NCBI RefSeq assembly: GCF_039524395.1
Contig: NZ_BAAAGO010000042.1
Direction: 5' to 3' (one strand)
Length of the DNA: 64,000 bases
Source of the DNA: Micropruina glycogenica
Lineage (GTDB): Bacteria > Actinomycetota > Actinomycetes > Propionibacteriales > Propionibacteriaceae
The notes under the pieces were generated by a model. That model was not told where the DNA came from and ran no database searches. It saw only the letters and a list, made by a program, of their open reading frames with translations. Both the position numbers and the translations under genes were made by a program. Below, piece after piece: positions 32,898 to 41,842 of the stretch; the first letter of the stretch is position 1; every line of letters starts with the position of its first letter.

Positions 32898-34429
32898 CCC
32901 AGCCCTCGCCCGACACCCCTGGGGCAGAGGGCGCCGCGCGGCATTGGTCGCCGGAGGCGGCCCAGCAGGGTGCCACCCAGCCGGACCAGTCCCAGCAGTC
33001 CCGGTCGGCCGCTCATGCGGCGCAGCCGGCGTCGGCTCCGTCCGCGGGCGGTTCGTACCCGGGTTCCGACACTCCGCACCCGCCGTGGCAGCAGGCGCCT
33101 CCCGGTCCGGGCTCGGCCGCCCTGCCGCCACCGGCGCAACCAGGCCCGCAGCCGTGGCAGCCGCACCCGCAGAGCTGGCCCGTCGGCGCAGCGGCCGAGC
33201 CCTGGCGCTCGGCAGCCGCGCCGTCCGAGCAGTCGGCCGCGCCGCCGTCCGTGGGGTATCCGCCGCAACCGCCGTCCGGTCACCCCGGTGGCGCGCCGAC
33301 CACCGCTCAGCCCCCCGTCGGGCACCCGATGACGCAGTACTCGCCGACGGGCCACCCGCAGGTCGTCAACCCGTACGGTGCGTCACCGACCGGACACCCG
33401 TGGGTACCGCAGCAGTTCGCGCCGAAGCCGTCCACGCTGCCGGTGGAACCGCGCGAGTATCACGAGTTTCTTCGCACGCCGAGCATGCGCTGGTGGCGTC
33501 CGATTGCGGCCCTCGCCATGGGCGGAGCGCTGTGGTTCGCCGGCACCATGGTGTTCACTCTGCTGGCCATGGCCTACGACATCTCGGCCGGCAACACCAC
33601 GATGCAGAACTACACCAGCCTGGACGCCTTCAAGACCACGCCGGCGTTCTTTCTGGCCAACAACCTGAGCCTGGCCGCAGCCGTGCCGATCGCCATGCTG
33701 ACCCAGTGGGCCTGCTTCGGCCAGAAGCCGCGCTGGATGAACGCCGTGACCGGACACTTTCGCTGGGGCTGGTTCGGCGAATGCGTGGCCTGGCTGCTTC
33801 CGGTGTTCGTGCTGAACCTGGTGCTCGGCCTGGTGCTGGACGGGCTGCCGCCCCTTCAGGTCACGGCCAGCACCGGCTTCATGATCGCGGCGATTCTGCT
33901 CACCACACCCCTGCAGAGTGCGGGTGAAGAATACCTGTTGCGTGGCCTGGGCGCCCGAGCGATCGGCGCCTGGTTGCCGCGCACGGTGGGTCTCGCGGTC
34001 AGCACGGCGGTGACCGCGGTGATCTTCATGCTTCTGCACGGCGCGGGCGATCCGTGGCTGAATGCCTTCTACCTGCTGTTCGCGATCACCGCTTCGGTAC
34101 TCGCCTGGCGAACGGGGGGACTCGAGGCGTCCGTGGCCATGCACGCGGTCAACAACGTGACGGCCATGGTGCTGCTGCCGTTCAGCGACATAAGCGAGAT
34201 GTTCAACCGCGAGGCCGGCGTCGGCAGCCCCATGTTGCTGGTGCAGATGGCCATCATGCTGGGTGCCGCGGCACTGGTGCTGTGGCGCGCACACCGGCGT
34301 AACGTGGTGAGGGTGGCCGCACCGGGCGCGGCCGTGCCGGCCGAGCCGGCCCCGGCGCAACAGATTCCGCAAGAGGCGGCGGTGATGCCGCCGCCATGGA
34401 GGCAGGACGATGGAAACCAAACCCGGTGA
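32894..34429 (+). CDS. CPBP-family intramembrane metalloprotease with long Pro-rich N-terminus
   Basis: 511 residues. The first about 175 are a disordered Pro/Ser/Gln/Gly-rich cytoplasmic tail. Then eight or so membrane helices follow. CPBP motifs are present: EEYLLR in SAGEEYLLRGLG, FMLLHGAG, and HAVNN near residue 420. These form the intramembrane zinc site of the abi/Rce1 family, which cleaves prenylated or membrane peptides. Start ATG at 32894 overlaps the ndk stop; the gene overlaps the next by 20 bases. Confidence 0.88.
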   Translation: MTQPSPDTPGAEGAARHWSPEAAQQGATQPDQSQQSRSAAHAAQPASAPSAGGSYPGSDTPHPPWQQAPPGPGSAALPPPAQPGPQPWQPHPQSWPVGAAAEPWRSAAAPSEQSAAPPSVGYPPQPPSGHPGGAPTTAQPPVGHPMTQYSPTGHPQVVNPYGASPTGHPWVPQQFAPKPSTLPVEPREYHEFLRTPSMRWWRPIAALAMGGALWFAGTMVFTLLAMAYDISAGNTTMQNYTSLDAFKTTPAFFLANNLSLAAAVPIAMLTQWACFGQKPRWMNAVTGHFRWGWFGECVAWLLPVFVLNLVLGLVLDGLPPLQVTASTGFMIAAILLTTPLQSAGEEYLLRGLGARAIGAWLPRTVGLAVSTAVTAVIFMLLHGAGDPWLNAFYLLFAITASVLAWRTGGLEASVAMHAVNNVTAMVLLPFSDISEMFNREAGVGSPMLLVQMAIMLGAAALVLWRAHRRNVVRVAAPGAAVPAEPAPAQQIPQEAAVMPPPWRQDDGNQTR

Positions 34430-35066
34430 AACCCTGAGCCGTAGCGCAGCGCTGGCGTGGCTGGTTGCCCGCATTCGGCAACGGACGGGCCGCACCATGG
34501 TGGCGATCGACGGTGTGGACGGTGCCGGCAAAACCACTTTCGCCGACGAGTTGGCCACGGAGCTGACCGACTCCGGCCTCACCGTGATTCGCATCTCGTT
34601 CGACGACTTTCTCAATCCGGCCGAGATCAGGCACCGCCGGGGCCGCACCTCGCCGGACGGGTTCGTGGCCGACACCTACGACTACGAGCGGTTCATCGAC
34701 GACGTGCTCGACCCGCTCGGCTGCGAGGGATGCGGACGGTACCGGGCCAAGTCGTACGACTTCGCCAGCGAGACCCCGCTCAACCCGCCCTGGCAGGTGG
34801 CGCCCGACAACGCGGTGGTGATCGTCGACGGCATGTTCCTGCACCGCAATCGGCTGCGCAACGCTCGCGGCCGCAAGATCTGGGACCTTTCGGTGTGGCT
34901 CGACGTGCCTTTCGAGGTGTCGGTGCACAGGCTCGCCGAGCGTGACGGCAGCCCCGACGATCCCGACGACGAGCGATTGGCCCGCTACGTCGAGGGCCAG
35001 AAGCTCTACATCGGTCGGATCAACCCGGCCGAGCGTGCCGACCTGGTGGTCGACAACACCGACTGA
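34410..35066 (+). CDS. Uridine kinase-like P-loop kinase
   Basis: 218 residues. Walker A is DGVDGAGKTTFADELA near residue 35. ISFDDFLNPAEIRHRRGR and GFVADTYDYERFIDDVL fit the substrate-binding text of uridine/phosphoribulokinase-like enzymes, and VVIVDGMFLHRNRLR is the Walker B strand. It probably phosphorylates a nucleoside or similar alcohol. The start lies 20 bases inside the CPBP gene; an upstream GGAGGCAGGACG gives the ribosome site. Confidence 0.85.
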   Translation: METKPGETLSRSAALAWLVARIRQRTGRTMVAIDGVDGAGKTTFADELATELTDSGLTVIRISFDDFLNPAEIRHRRGRTSPDGFVADTYDYERFIDDVLDPLGCEGCGRYRAKSYDFASETPLNPPWQVAPDNAVVIVDGMFLHRNRLRNARGRKIWDLSVWLDVPFEVSVHRLAERDGSPDDPDDERLARYVEGQKLYIGRINPAERADLVVDNTD

Positions 35067-35073
35067 TCGGTTG

Positions 35074-35256
35074 CTCAGGGACGGTTCTACTTCTGTCTCA
35101 GGGGACGGTTCTTCTTCTGGCTCAGGGGACGGTTCTTCTTCTGTCTCAGGGAACGGTTCTTCTTGTGTCTCAGGGGGACGGTTCTTCTTGTGTCTCAGGG
35201 GGACGGTTCTTCTTCTGGCTCAGGGGACGGTTCTACTTCTGTCTCAGGGACGGCTG
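35074..35256. repeat. Eight tandem 23-25-nt repeats with GGGGACGGTTC core
   Basis: Units read CTCAGGGGACGGTTC followed by TTCTTCTGT or close variants (TACTTCTGT, TTCTTGTGT). No spacers. The first and last copies are degenerate. It lies 3' of the uridine-kinase gene, in a 441-base gap with no gene. Confidence 0.9.
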
Positions 35257-35352
35257 CTTTGGTTCTCACAAGTGGCAACTGATGAACCTGTGAGGGTTTG
35301 GGAGCGGCGCAGCCCCTCGTTGAACTGCTGAGGACGGAAGCGTGGACCGAAG

Positions 35353-35384
35353 GAACCGTTCCCTGACCCGGAAGAACCGTCCCC
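35353..35384. repeat. Degenerate pair of AACCGT-CCC cores
   Basis: GAACCGTTCCCTGACCC then GAAGAACCGTCCCC, two more copies of the same core in reverse orientation to the array at 35074-35256. Together they form a loose inverted arrangement upstream of mrpA. Confidence 0.7.
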
Positions 35385-35507
35385 GGGGTTTTGAACGGGT
35401 GGGGGTCACTGAGAACGGTCCGCGTGTTTCGGGTCCGCGCCGCACCACTAGACTGGCCACCCCCGCCCAGCCCACGATTCGGCCCAGTAGGCCGAGGAAG
35501 CGAGCCC

Positions 35508-38471
35508 GTGGTCAGCGCCATCATCGTCGCCCATCTGGCGGTGGCGATGTGCGCCCCGATGCTGTCGTCGCGCCTCGGCGCCCGCGGCTACCTCGTCATG
35601 GCGGCGGCGCCCACGGTCGCCTTCGGCTGGCTGCTCACCCTCGCCCCGAGCATGACCGCCGGGGGCACCTACACCGAATCGTTCACGTGGATCGCCCGGC
35701 TCGGCGTCGGCATCGACTACCGCATCGGCATGCTGCAGTGGTTGCTGGCGTTGATCGTCTCTGGCGTCGGCGCTCTCGTGCTGATCTATTGCCGTTGGTA
35801 TTTCGCCGAAGCGCCCAACCAGCGCCCGATGGGGCTGCTCACAGCCTTCGCGGCGGCCATGCTCGGGCTCGTCACCGTCGACAACCTGGTGGTGCTGTAC
35901 CTGTTCTGGGAACTCACCACGGTGTTCAGCTACCTGCTGATCGGCTACGACCCCACCCGCCGGGCCAATCGTTCGGCAGCCTTGACCGCGTTGATCGTGA
36001 CCACCACCGGCGGCCTGGCCATGCTGGTGGGCATCGTGACGCTGGGGGTGCTCAGCGGAACCCTGAGCCTGTCGGCGATTCTGGACGCGCCCCCGAACGG
36101 ACCACTCGCCACCACCGCCGCGCTGCTTATGCTGGTCGGCGCGCTCAGCAAGTCGGCCCTGGTGCCCTTCCACTTCTGGCTGCCGGGGGCGATGGCGGCA
36201 CCGACGCCCATCTCGGCCTACCTGCACGCGGCCGCCATGGTCAAGGCCGGCGTCTACCTGGTGGCCGCGCTGGCGCCGGCCTTCGCCACCGTGCCCTTCT
36301 GGCGGCCCGCGGTGGGGGTGCTCGGCGCGGCCACCATGATCGTCGGTGGCTGGCGGGCGCTGCGGCAGAACGACCTCAAACTGCTGTTGGCCTACGGCAC
36401 CGTCAGCCAGCTCGGCTTTCTGGTGCTGCTCAGCGGCTTCGGCACCCGAGCGGCCGCTCTGGCAGGTGTGGCCATGCTCACCGCACACGCCCTGTTCAAG
36501 TCCACCCTGTTTCTGGTGGTGGGCGTCGTCGACCACTCCGCCGGCACCCGCGACCTCACTCGGCTCACCGGCCTGGCCAGGGCCATGCCGCTGGTGGCGG
36601 TGATCGGCGGCATCGGGGCGGCGTCCATGGCCGGCCTGCCGCCCACCCTGGGTTTCATCGCCAAAGAGTCGGCGCTCGAAGCGCTCACCTACCTGGTCGA
36701 ATACCACGGGGACGGCACCGGGCTCACCCCCGCGCTCGCGGTGTGCCTGCTCGCCGCCGTCGTGCTCGGCTCGATGCTCACCGTGGCGTATTCGCTGCGC
36801 TGGTGGTGGGGCGCCTTCGCCGACAAGCGCGACGTGACGGCACCTGAGGTGCACCGGCCGTCCATGGGGTTCGTGGCCGCGCCGACCCTATTGGCGGCGG
36901 CCAGTCTGGCCGGCGGCTTCGTCGGCCCCCCGCTGACCACGCTCTTCGAAACCTACGCAACTACCGTGCCCGGCGGCCACGAAAGCCACGGCCTGGCGCT
37001 GTGGCACGGCCTGACCGTGCCGCTCGGGCTGTCACTGCTGGCCATCGGGCTGGGCGCGGTGCTGTTCTGGCAGCGTGACGCCATCGCGTCGGCCCAGGCC
37101 ACGTTCCCGGTGGTCAAGGGCTCGGACGAGCTCTACAACGAGACCATGCGGCGGCTCGACGTGCTGGCCGTCGAGGTCACCGCACGCACGCAGCGCGGCT
37201 CACTGGCCAGCTACACCGCCATTGTGCTGGCCGTGGTGGTGCTGCTCGCCGGCGGCGCACTGCTCTGGACGGTGCATTGGCCCGCCTCGGTCAGGGCCTA
37301 CGACTACCTGCCACAGATGCTGGTCGGGGCGCTGATCGTGGTGGCCGGCGTGCTGGCTGCCACCTCACGCGGCCGCGTCCGCGCCCTGCTGCTGGTGGGC
37401 GTCACCGGCTACGGCACGGCGGTGCTCTTTCTGATGCACGGCGGCCCCGACCTGGCGCTGACCCAGGTGCTGGTCGAGACGGTGGCACTGATCGTGTTCG
37501 TCATGGTGCTGCGCCGGCTGCCCAAGTACTTCACCACCCGTCCGCTGGGTTCGATGCGGTGGTGGCGCATCGTGCTGGCACTGTGCGTGGGGCTCACCGT
37601 TACCCTGCTGGCCCTGGTGGCCGCCGGTGCCCGCGTCGCCCAGCCCGTGTCGGTGGACTACTACGAGGCCGCCTACAGCTTCGGCTACGGCAAGAACATC
37701 GTGAACGTCACCCTGGTCGACACCCGCGCGTGGGACACCATCGGCGAGATCGCGGTGCTGGTGGTCGCCGCCACCGGCGTGGCCAGCCTGATCTTTCTGC
37801 GGTCCCGGGTGCAGCGGGTGCGGGGCCGCGAGGGCGACCCGGCGTTCGGTGCCCGCGGCATGTGGCTGCGCGCCAGCGGGGCCCTCGACCCCGGCTCGCG
37901 CTCGCTGATCTTCGAGGTCGTCACCCGCATTCTGTTCACCGTGATGATGCTGGTGTCGGTGTACCTGCTGCTGGCCGGCCACAACGCCCCCGGCGGGGGC
38001 TTCGCCGGCGGCATGGTGGCGGGCATCGCACTGATGTTGCGTTACCTGGCGGCCGGACGCCGCGAACTCGACGAGGCGGCTCCCTTCGATGCCGGACGCC
38101 TGCTCGGCCTCGGCCTGGCACTGTCGGTGCTGGCCGCCGTCACCCCCGCCCTGCTGGGCGGCAAGATCTTTCAGAGCTACGACATCACCCTGGTGATTCC
38201 CGGCTGGGAGTACCTGCAGACGCCGTTCGGCACCTGGACGCTGTTCGGCGAGATGCACCTGGTGAGTTCGACGATCTTCGACGTCGGCGTGTACCTGATC
38301 GTGATCGGCGTGGTGCTCGACCTGACCCGCAGCCTCGGCGCCGGCATCGACATCCAGTCCGAGCAAGACCAGGCGCCGGTGCCGCAGCCGGAATCGACCC
38401 GGGCCCGTCCGGCAGCGGACGTCTCGCCCACCGGATCGCCGACCGGTCCGGTCGGAAGGGCGGTGCCATGA
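35508..38471 (+). CDS. mrpA: Mrp Na+/H+ antiporter subunit A with fused subunit B domain
   Basis: 987 residues from GTG 35508, with GAGGAAG 7 bases upstream; earlier codons lie in repeat DNA. The first about 780 residues are the NuoL-like MrpA channel (LVRYLFWELTTVFSYLLIGY-like text, SKSALVPFHFWLPGAMAAPTPISAYLHAAAMVKAG with the conserved Lys and His). The end (about 810-960) is a MnhB domain (FTVMMLVSVYLLLAGHNAPGGGFAGG). A/B fusion is common in actinobacteria. First gene of a tight operon; its stop overlaps mrpC (ATGA). Confidence 0.95.
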   Translation: MVSAIIVAHLAVAMCAPMLSSRLGARGYLVMAAAPTVAFGWLLTLAPSMTAGGTYTESFTWIARLGVGIDYRIGMLQWLLALIVSGVGALVLIYCRWYFAEAPNQRPMGLLTAFAAAMLGLVTVDNLVVLYLFWELTTVFSYLLIGYDPTRRANRSAALTALIVTTTGGLAMLVGIVTLGVLSGTLSLSAILDAPPNGPLATTAALLMLVGALSKSALVPFHFWLPGAMAAPTPISAYLHAAAMVKAGVYLVAALAPAFATVPFWRPAVGVLGAATMIVGGWRALRQNDLKLLLAYGTVSQLGFLVLLSGFGTRAAALAGVAMLTAHALFKSTLFLVVGVVDHSAGTRDLTRLTGLARAMPLVAVIGGIGAASMAGLPPTLGFIAKESALEALTYLVEYHGDGTGLTPALAVCLLAAVVLGSMLTVAYSLRWWWGAFADKRDVTAPEVHRPSMGFVAAPTLLAAASLAGGFVGPPLTTLFETYATTVPGGHESHGLALWHGLTVPLGLSLLAIGLGAVLFWQRDAIASAQATFPVVKGSDELYNETMRRLDVLAVEVTARTQRGSLASYTAIVLAVVVLLAGGALLWTVHWPASVRAYDYLPQMLVGALIVVAGVLAATSRGRVRALLLVGVTGYGTAVLFLMHGGPDLALTQVLVETVALIVFVMVLRRLPKYFTTRPLGSMRWWRIVLALCVGLTVTLLALVAAGARVAQPVSVDYYEAAYSFGYGKNIVNVTLVDTRAWDTIGEIAVLVVAATGVASLIFLRSRVQRVRGREGDPAFGARGMWLRASGALDPGSRSLIFEVVTRILFTVMMLVSVYLLLAGHNAPGGGFAGGMVAGIALMLRYLAAGRRELDEAAPFDAGRLLGLGLALSVLAAVTPALLGGKIFQSYDITLVIPGWEYLQTPFGTWTLFGEMHLVSSTIFDVGVYLIVIGVVLDLTRSLGAGIDIQSEQDQAPVPQPESTRARPAADVSPTGSPTGPVGRAVP

Positions 38472-38896
38472 GCCCCAACCTGACCCTGGCCATCGTGGCC
38501 GGCGCACTCGTGGCCTGCGGGGTGTACCTGATCACCGAGCGCTCCCTCAGCCGCATTCTGATGGGCGTGATGGTGGCCGGCAACGGCGTCAACATTCTGT
38601 TTCTGGTGGCCTCCGGACGGGCCGGCGGCCCACCGTTGATCGGCGTCACGCCCAAGGAAGACATGAGCGACCCGCTGCCGCAGGCGTTCGTGCTCACCGC
38701 CATCGTGATCGCCCTGGCCACCGCGGCCTTTCTGGTCACCATGGCCTATCGGTCGTTTCAGCTGAACGGCCATGACGAGGTTGCCGACGACGTCGAGGAT
38801 GCCCGCATTCGCGCGTTGGCTCTGGCCGACGAGGCGTCCGATTCGTTCGAAGAGATCAGGTTCTCAGACACCGGTGTGGACGTGGTGAGCGAATGA
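38468..38896 (+). CDS. mrpC: Mrp antiporter subunit C
   Basis: 142 residues, NuoK-like with three membrane helices: MSPNLTLAIVAGALVACGVYLITERSLSR..., LMGVMVAGNGVNILFLV with a conserved Asn, and DPLPQAFVLTAIVIALATAAF. A charged C-terminal tail of about 40 residues follows. It lines the ion path with subunits A and D. The ATGA overlaps on both sides couple it to mrpA and mrpD. Confidence 0.95.
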   Translation: MSPNLTLAIVAGALVACGVYLITERSLSRILMGVMVAGNGVNILFLVASGRAGGPPLIGVTPKEDMSDPLPQAFVLTAIVIALATAAFLVTMAYRSFQLNGHDEVADDVEDARIRALALADEASDSFEEIRFSDTGVDVVSE

Positions 38897-40440
38897 ACAA
38901 CCTCAACAATCTGCTGCCACTGCCCGTGCTGCTGCCCATGATGGGGGCCGCGCTGACCCTGCTGTTGGGTCGCCGGCCCAGGCTGCAGCGGGCGGTGTCG
39001 ATCATCACGCTGGTGGCTGTGTCCGCCGTGGCCGGTGCCCTGGTGTGGATCACCGACACCGTCGGCGTGCAGGCCCTCTGGGTGGGCGCCTGGGCTCCGC
39101 TCGGGGTGGTACTGGTGGCCGACCGGCTGTCGGCGCTGATGCTGACGGTCGCGTCACTGGTCACCCTGGCGGTGCTGATCTACGCGACCGGCCAAGACGA
39201 AGAAGAGGTGCTGCGCGAAACCCCGGTGTCGATCTTTCACCCCACCTTTCTGCTGCTCAGCGCCGGGGTGTCGGACGCGTTTCTGGCCGGTGACCTGTTC
39301 AACCTGTTCGTCGGGTTCGAACTGCTGCTGTTCGCCAGCTACGTGCTGCTCACCATGGGCGGCACGGCGCAACGCATCAGTGCCGGCTCGATCTACGTGG
39401 TGATCAACCTGGTCAGCTCGCTGCTGTTCCTCACCACGCTGGCCGTGATCTACGCCGCCACCGGCACGGTGAACATGGCTCAGTTGAGCCTGCGCTTCGC
39501 CGCCCTGCCCGCCGACGTCACGCTGCCGATTCAGTTGCTGCTGCTGGTGGTGTTCGCGATCAAGGCAGCGGTGTTCCCGCTGTCGTTCTGGTTGCCCGAC
39601 AGCTACCCGACCGCCCCAGCACCGGTCACCGCCGTGTTCGCCGGCCTGCTCACCAAGGTGGGCGTCTACGCGATTCTGCGTACCCAGACGGTGATCTTTC
39701 CCGACCGTCCGCTCACCGACCTGCTGGGTTGGGCGGCGTTGGCCACCATGCTGGTCGGCATTCTGGGCGCGGTCGCGCAGGCGGAGATCAAACGGTTGTT
39801 GTCGTTCACCCTGGTCTCGCACATCGGCTACATGGTGTTCGGCATCGCCCTCGCCACCCAACCGGCGTTGGCGGGTGCCATCTTCTACACCGCGCACCAC
39901 ATCACCGTGCAGGCGTCGTTGTTCTTGGTGGCCGGGCTGATCGAACGCTTCGGCGGCAGCACCTCGCTCGACCGGCTGGGTGGCCTGGCCGCCCTGTCGC
40001 CGCTGCTGGGGGTGCTGTTCTTCGTGCCGGCGATGAACCTGGCCGGCATTCCGCCGCTGTCGGGGTTCATCGGCAAGCTGGGTCTGCTGGGCGCCGGTGT
40101 CGAGGTGGGCACGCCGCTGGCGTGGGCGCTGGTGGTGGGCAGCGTGTTGACCAGCCTGCTCACCCTGTACGCGGTGGCGAAGGTGTGGAACCGGGCGTTC
40201 TGGGGCACCCCGATGCTCGGCCCGCACGAGCCGTCCGAGCCCGACGAGTCGTCCGACGACACACTCGAAGAACGGCGCGGGCTGCCGGGGGTGATGGTGG
40301 CCGGCACGGCCGCCCTGGTGCTGCTCGGGCTTGCCCTGACCGTGTTAGCGGGCCCGCTCTACGACTACGTCGACCGGGCCGCGGCCGGGTTGCGCGGCGG
40401 GGTGTACCTCGAGGCCGTGCTGTCGGGGGTGGTGCAGTGA
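38893..40440 (+). CDS. mrpD: Mrp antiporter subunit D
   Basis: 515 residues, NuoM/N-like, about 14 membrane helices. The proton-path text is intact: FNLFVGFELLLFASYVLL (conserved Glu), FAIKAAVFPLSFWLPDSYPTAPAPVTAVFAGLLTKVG (two Lys residues), AEIKRLLSFTLVSHIGY and HHITVQASLFLVAG. Complete. Its stop overlaps the mrpE GTG start (GTGA). Confidence 0.95.
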   Translation: MNNLNNLLPLPVLLPMMGAALTLLLGRRPRLQRAVSIITLVAVSAVAGALVWITDTVGVQALWVGAWAPLGVVLVADRLSALMLTVASLVTLAVLIYATGQDEEEVLRETPVSIFHPTFLLLSAGVSDAFLAGDLFNLFVGFELLLFASYVLLTMGGTAQRISAGSIYVVINLVSSLLFLTTLAVIYAATGTVNMAQLSLRFAALPADVTLPIQLLLLVVFAIKAAVFPLSFWLPDSYPTAPAPVTAVFAGLLTKVGVYAILRTQTVIFPDRPLTDLLGWAALATMLVGILGAVAQAEIKRLLSFTLVSHIGYMVFGIALATQPALAGAIFYTAHHITVQASLFLVAGLIERFGGSTSLDRLGGLAALSPLLGVLFFVPAMNLAGIPPLSGFIGKLGLLGAGVEVGTPLAWALVVGSVLTSLLTLYAVAKVWNRAFWGTPMLGPHEPSEPDESSDDTLEERRGLPGVMVAGTAALVLLGLALTVLAGPLYDYVDRAAAGLRGGVYLEAVLSGVVQ

Positions 40441-40991
40441 AGGGTTCGACGTTGCGGCGCCGGCTGCGCTTCAGGCTGCAGTGGCGGGCCATCGTGATGC
40501 TGGCCCTGATCTGGGTGGTGCTGTGGGGCAACTACTCGCTGGTCGACCTGCTGGTCGGCATGGTGGTGGCCTGGGCGATCACCGTGACATTTCCGCTGCC
40601 GCCGATTCGTTACCACGGACGGCTGCGGCCGATCGGGTTGGTGAAGCTGGCGCTCTCGGTGCTGCGTGACCTGGCGGTGGCGTCATGGCGGCTGGCCCTG
40701 GCGTCGTTCTCGCCGCACATCGACTTCAACCCGGCCATCGTTCGGGTGCACCTGCGCTCGCACAACGATCTGTACCAGGTCGAGACCGCCGAGCTCATCT
40801 CGATTGTGCCGGGGTCGATCGTCATCGACGCCCGGCGCTCCACCCGGGTGCTCTACCTGCACCTGCTGGACGTTCCCGACGCCGACGGGGTGGCGCAGGC
40901 AAAGACCGAGGCGCTGCAGGTCGAACGCCGGGTCATCGAGGCCATGGGCAGCAGGGCCGAGATCGCCGAACTCGATGAGGAGAAGCGATGA
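40437..40991 (+). CDS. mrpE: Mrp antiporter subunit E
   Basis: 184 residues from GTG 40437. Two helices (IVMLALIWVVLWGNYSLVDL and LLVGMVVAWAITVTF) precede the extramembrane domain with FNPAIVRVHLRSHNDLYQVE and SIVPGSIVIDARRSTRVLYLHLLD, typical of MnhE. It is needed for assembly of the Mrp complex rather than for ion movement. Overlaps both neighbours. Confidence 0.94.
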   Translation: MKGSTLRRRLRFRLQWRAIVMLALIWVVLWGNYSLVDLLVGMVVAWAITVTFPLPPIRYHGRLRPIGLVKLALSVLRDLAVASWRLALASFSPHIDFNPAIVRVHLRSHNDLYQVETAELISIVPGSIVIDARRSTRVLYLHLLDVPDADGVAQAKTEALQVERRVIEAMGSRAEIAELDEEKR

Positions 40992-41308
40992 GCGTGATTG
41001 ACGTGGTCACCCAGGTGCTGCTGTGGGCGGCCGTGGCGATGATCGCCGGCGCAGCGGCCCTCACGCTCTGGCGGCTCACCGTGGGCCCGTCCACCCTCGA
41101 CCGCATCATCAGCTCAGACGTGATGGTGTCGGTGGTGTTGGCCGGCATCGGCGTTTCGACGGTGGTGTTTCACAACACCAGCGCGCTGCCGATTCTGCTG
41201 GTGTTGTCGATGGTGGCCTTCACCGGTGGGGTGAGCGTGGCGCGGCTGCTGCCCCCGCACGCCCCTGAACGGCAGCGGTACCGGCGCGACGAGGGGGAAC
41301 AGGCATGA
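40988..41308 (+). CDS. mrpF: Mrp antiporter subunit F
   Basis: 106 residues, three membrane helices: VLLWAAVAMIAGAAALTLWRL, then TVGPSTLDRIISSDVMVSVV with the conserved GP.xDR.. motif and Asp, then LPILLVLSMVAFTGGVSVA. Overlaps both neighbours by ATGA. Confidence 0.95.
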   Translation: MSVIDVVTQVLLWAAVAMIAGAAALTLWRLTVGPSTLDRIISSDVMVSVVLAGIGVSTVVFHNTSALPILLVLSMVAFTGGVSVARLLPPHAPERQRYRRDEGEQA

Positions 41309-41715
41309 GCGAGCAGTGGTTTCACCTGATCGGCGCCGTGCTGCTGGCCGCCGGCGGCTTCTTCTGCCTGGGTGGAGCGCTGGGGCTGGTGCGCTTCCCC
41401 GACGTGCTGGCCCGCATGCACGCCGCCACCAAGCCGCAGGTGTTCGGCCTGCTGCTGGTGCTGGTGGGCATCGGCTTCTCACAGCACGACCCGAAGGTCT
41501 GGCTGACCCTGGGCTTGGTGATGGTGTTGCAGGTGCTCACCGCACCCGTGGCGGGTCACCTGATCGGCCGGGTCGCATACCGGTCGGGCGAGTGGAACCC
41601 CGACCACTTGGTGGTCGATGAACTGGGCGAGGACCTGAGCGATGCAGGCTTCATCCGCAACGAGGAGTTCCGCCCCGAGCGGGGCGAGGATCGTCCGCAC
41701 AGAAGCTTCGACTGA
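41305..41715 (+). CDS. mrpG: Mrp antiporter subunit G
   Basis: 136 residues. Three helices with GGFFCLGGALGLVRFPDVLARMHAATKPQ, the MnhG signature, and LGLVMVLQVLTAPVAGHLIGR. The C-terminal 45 residues are charged and cytoplasmic. Last gene of the mrpA(B)-C-D-E-F-G operon, which together exports Na+ for H+ and supports pH and salt tolerance. Confidence 0.95.
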   Translation: MSEQWFHLIGAVLLAAGGFFCLGGALGLVRFPDVLARMHAATKPQVFGLLLVLVGIGFSQHDPKVWLTLGLVMVLQVLTAPVAGHLIGRVAYRSGEWNPDHLVVDELGEDLSDAGFIRNEEFRPERGEDRPHRSFD

Positions 41716-41734
41716 TCGGGGAGCACGGTCGCGG

Positions 41735-41815
41735 TGGCGCGTGTTGGGGGACGGTTCCGATCTCGCGGCCACCAGATGCCTGGCGCGTGTTGGGGACGGT
41801 TCCGATCTCGCGCCA
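41735..41815. repeat. Two 35-nt hairpin repeats after the mrp operon
   Basis: Copies at 41735-41771 (one extra G and one extra G in the 3' arm) and 41781-41815 read TGGCGCG...TTGGGGACGGTTCCG...CGCGCCA. Same unit as 14592-14671. They may also end mrp transcription. Confidence 0.85.
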
Positions 41816-41842
41816 ACGGTGTAGCCATCGACCGTTTCGGGC

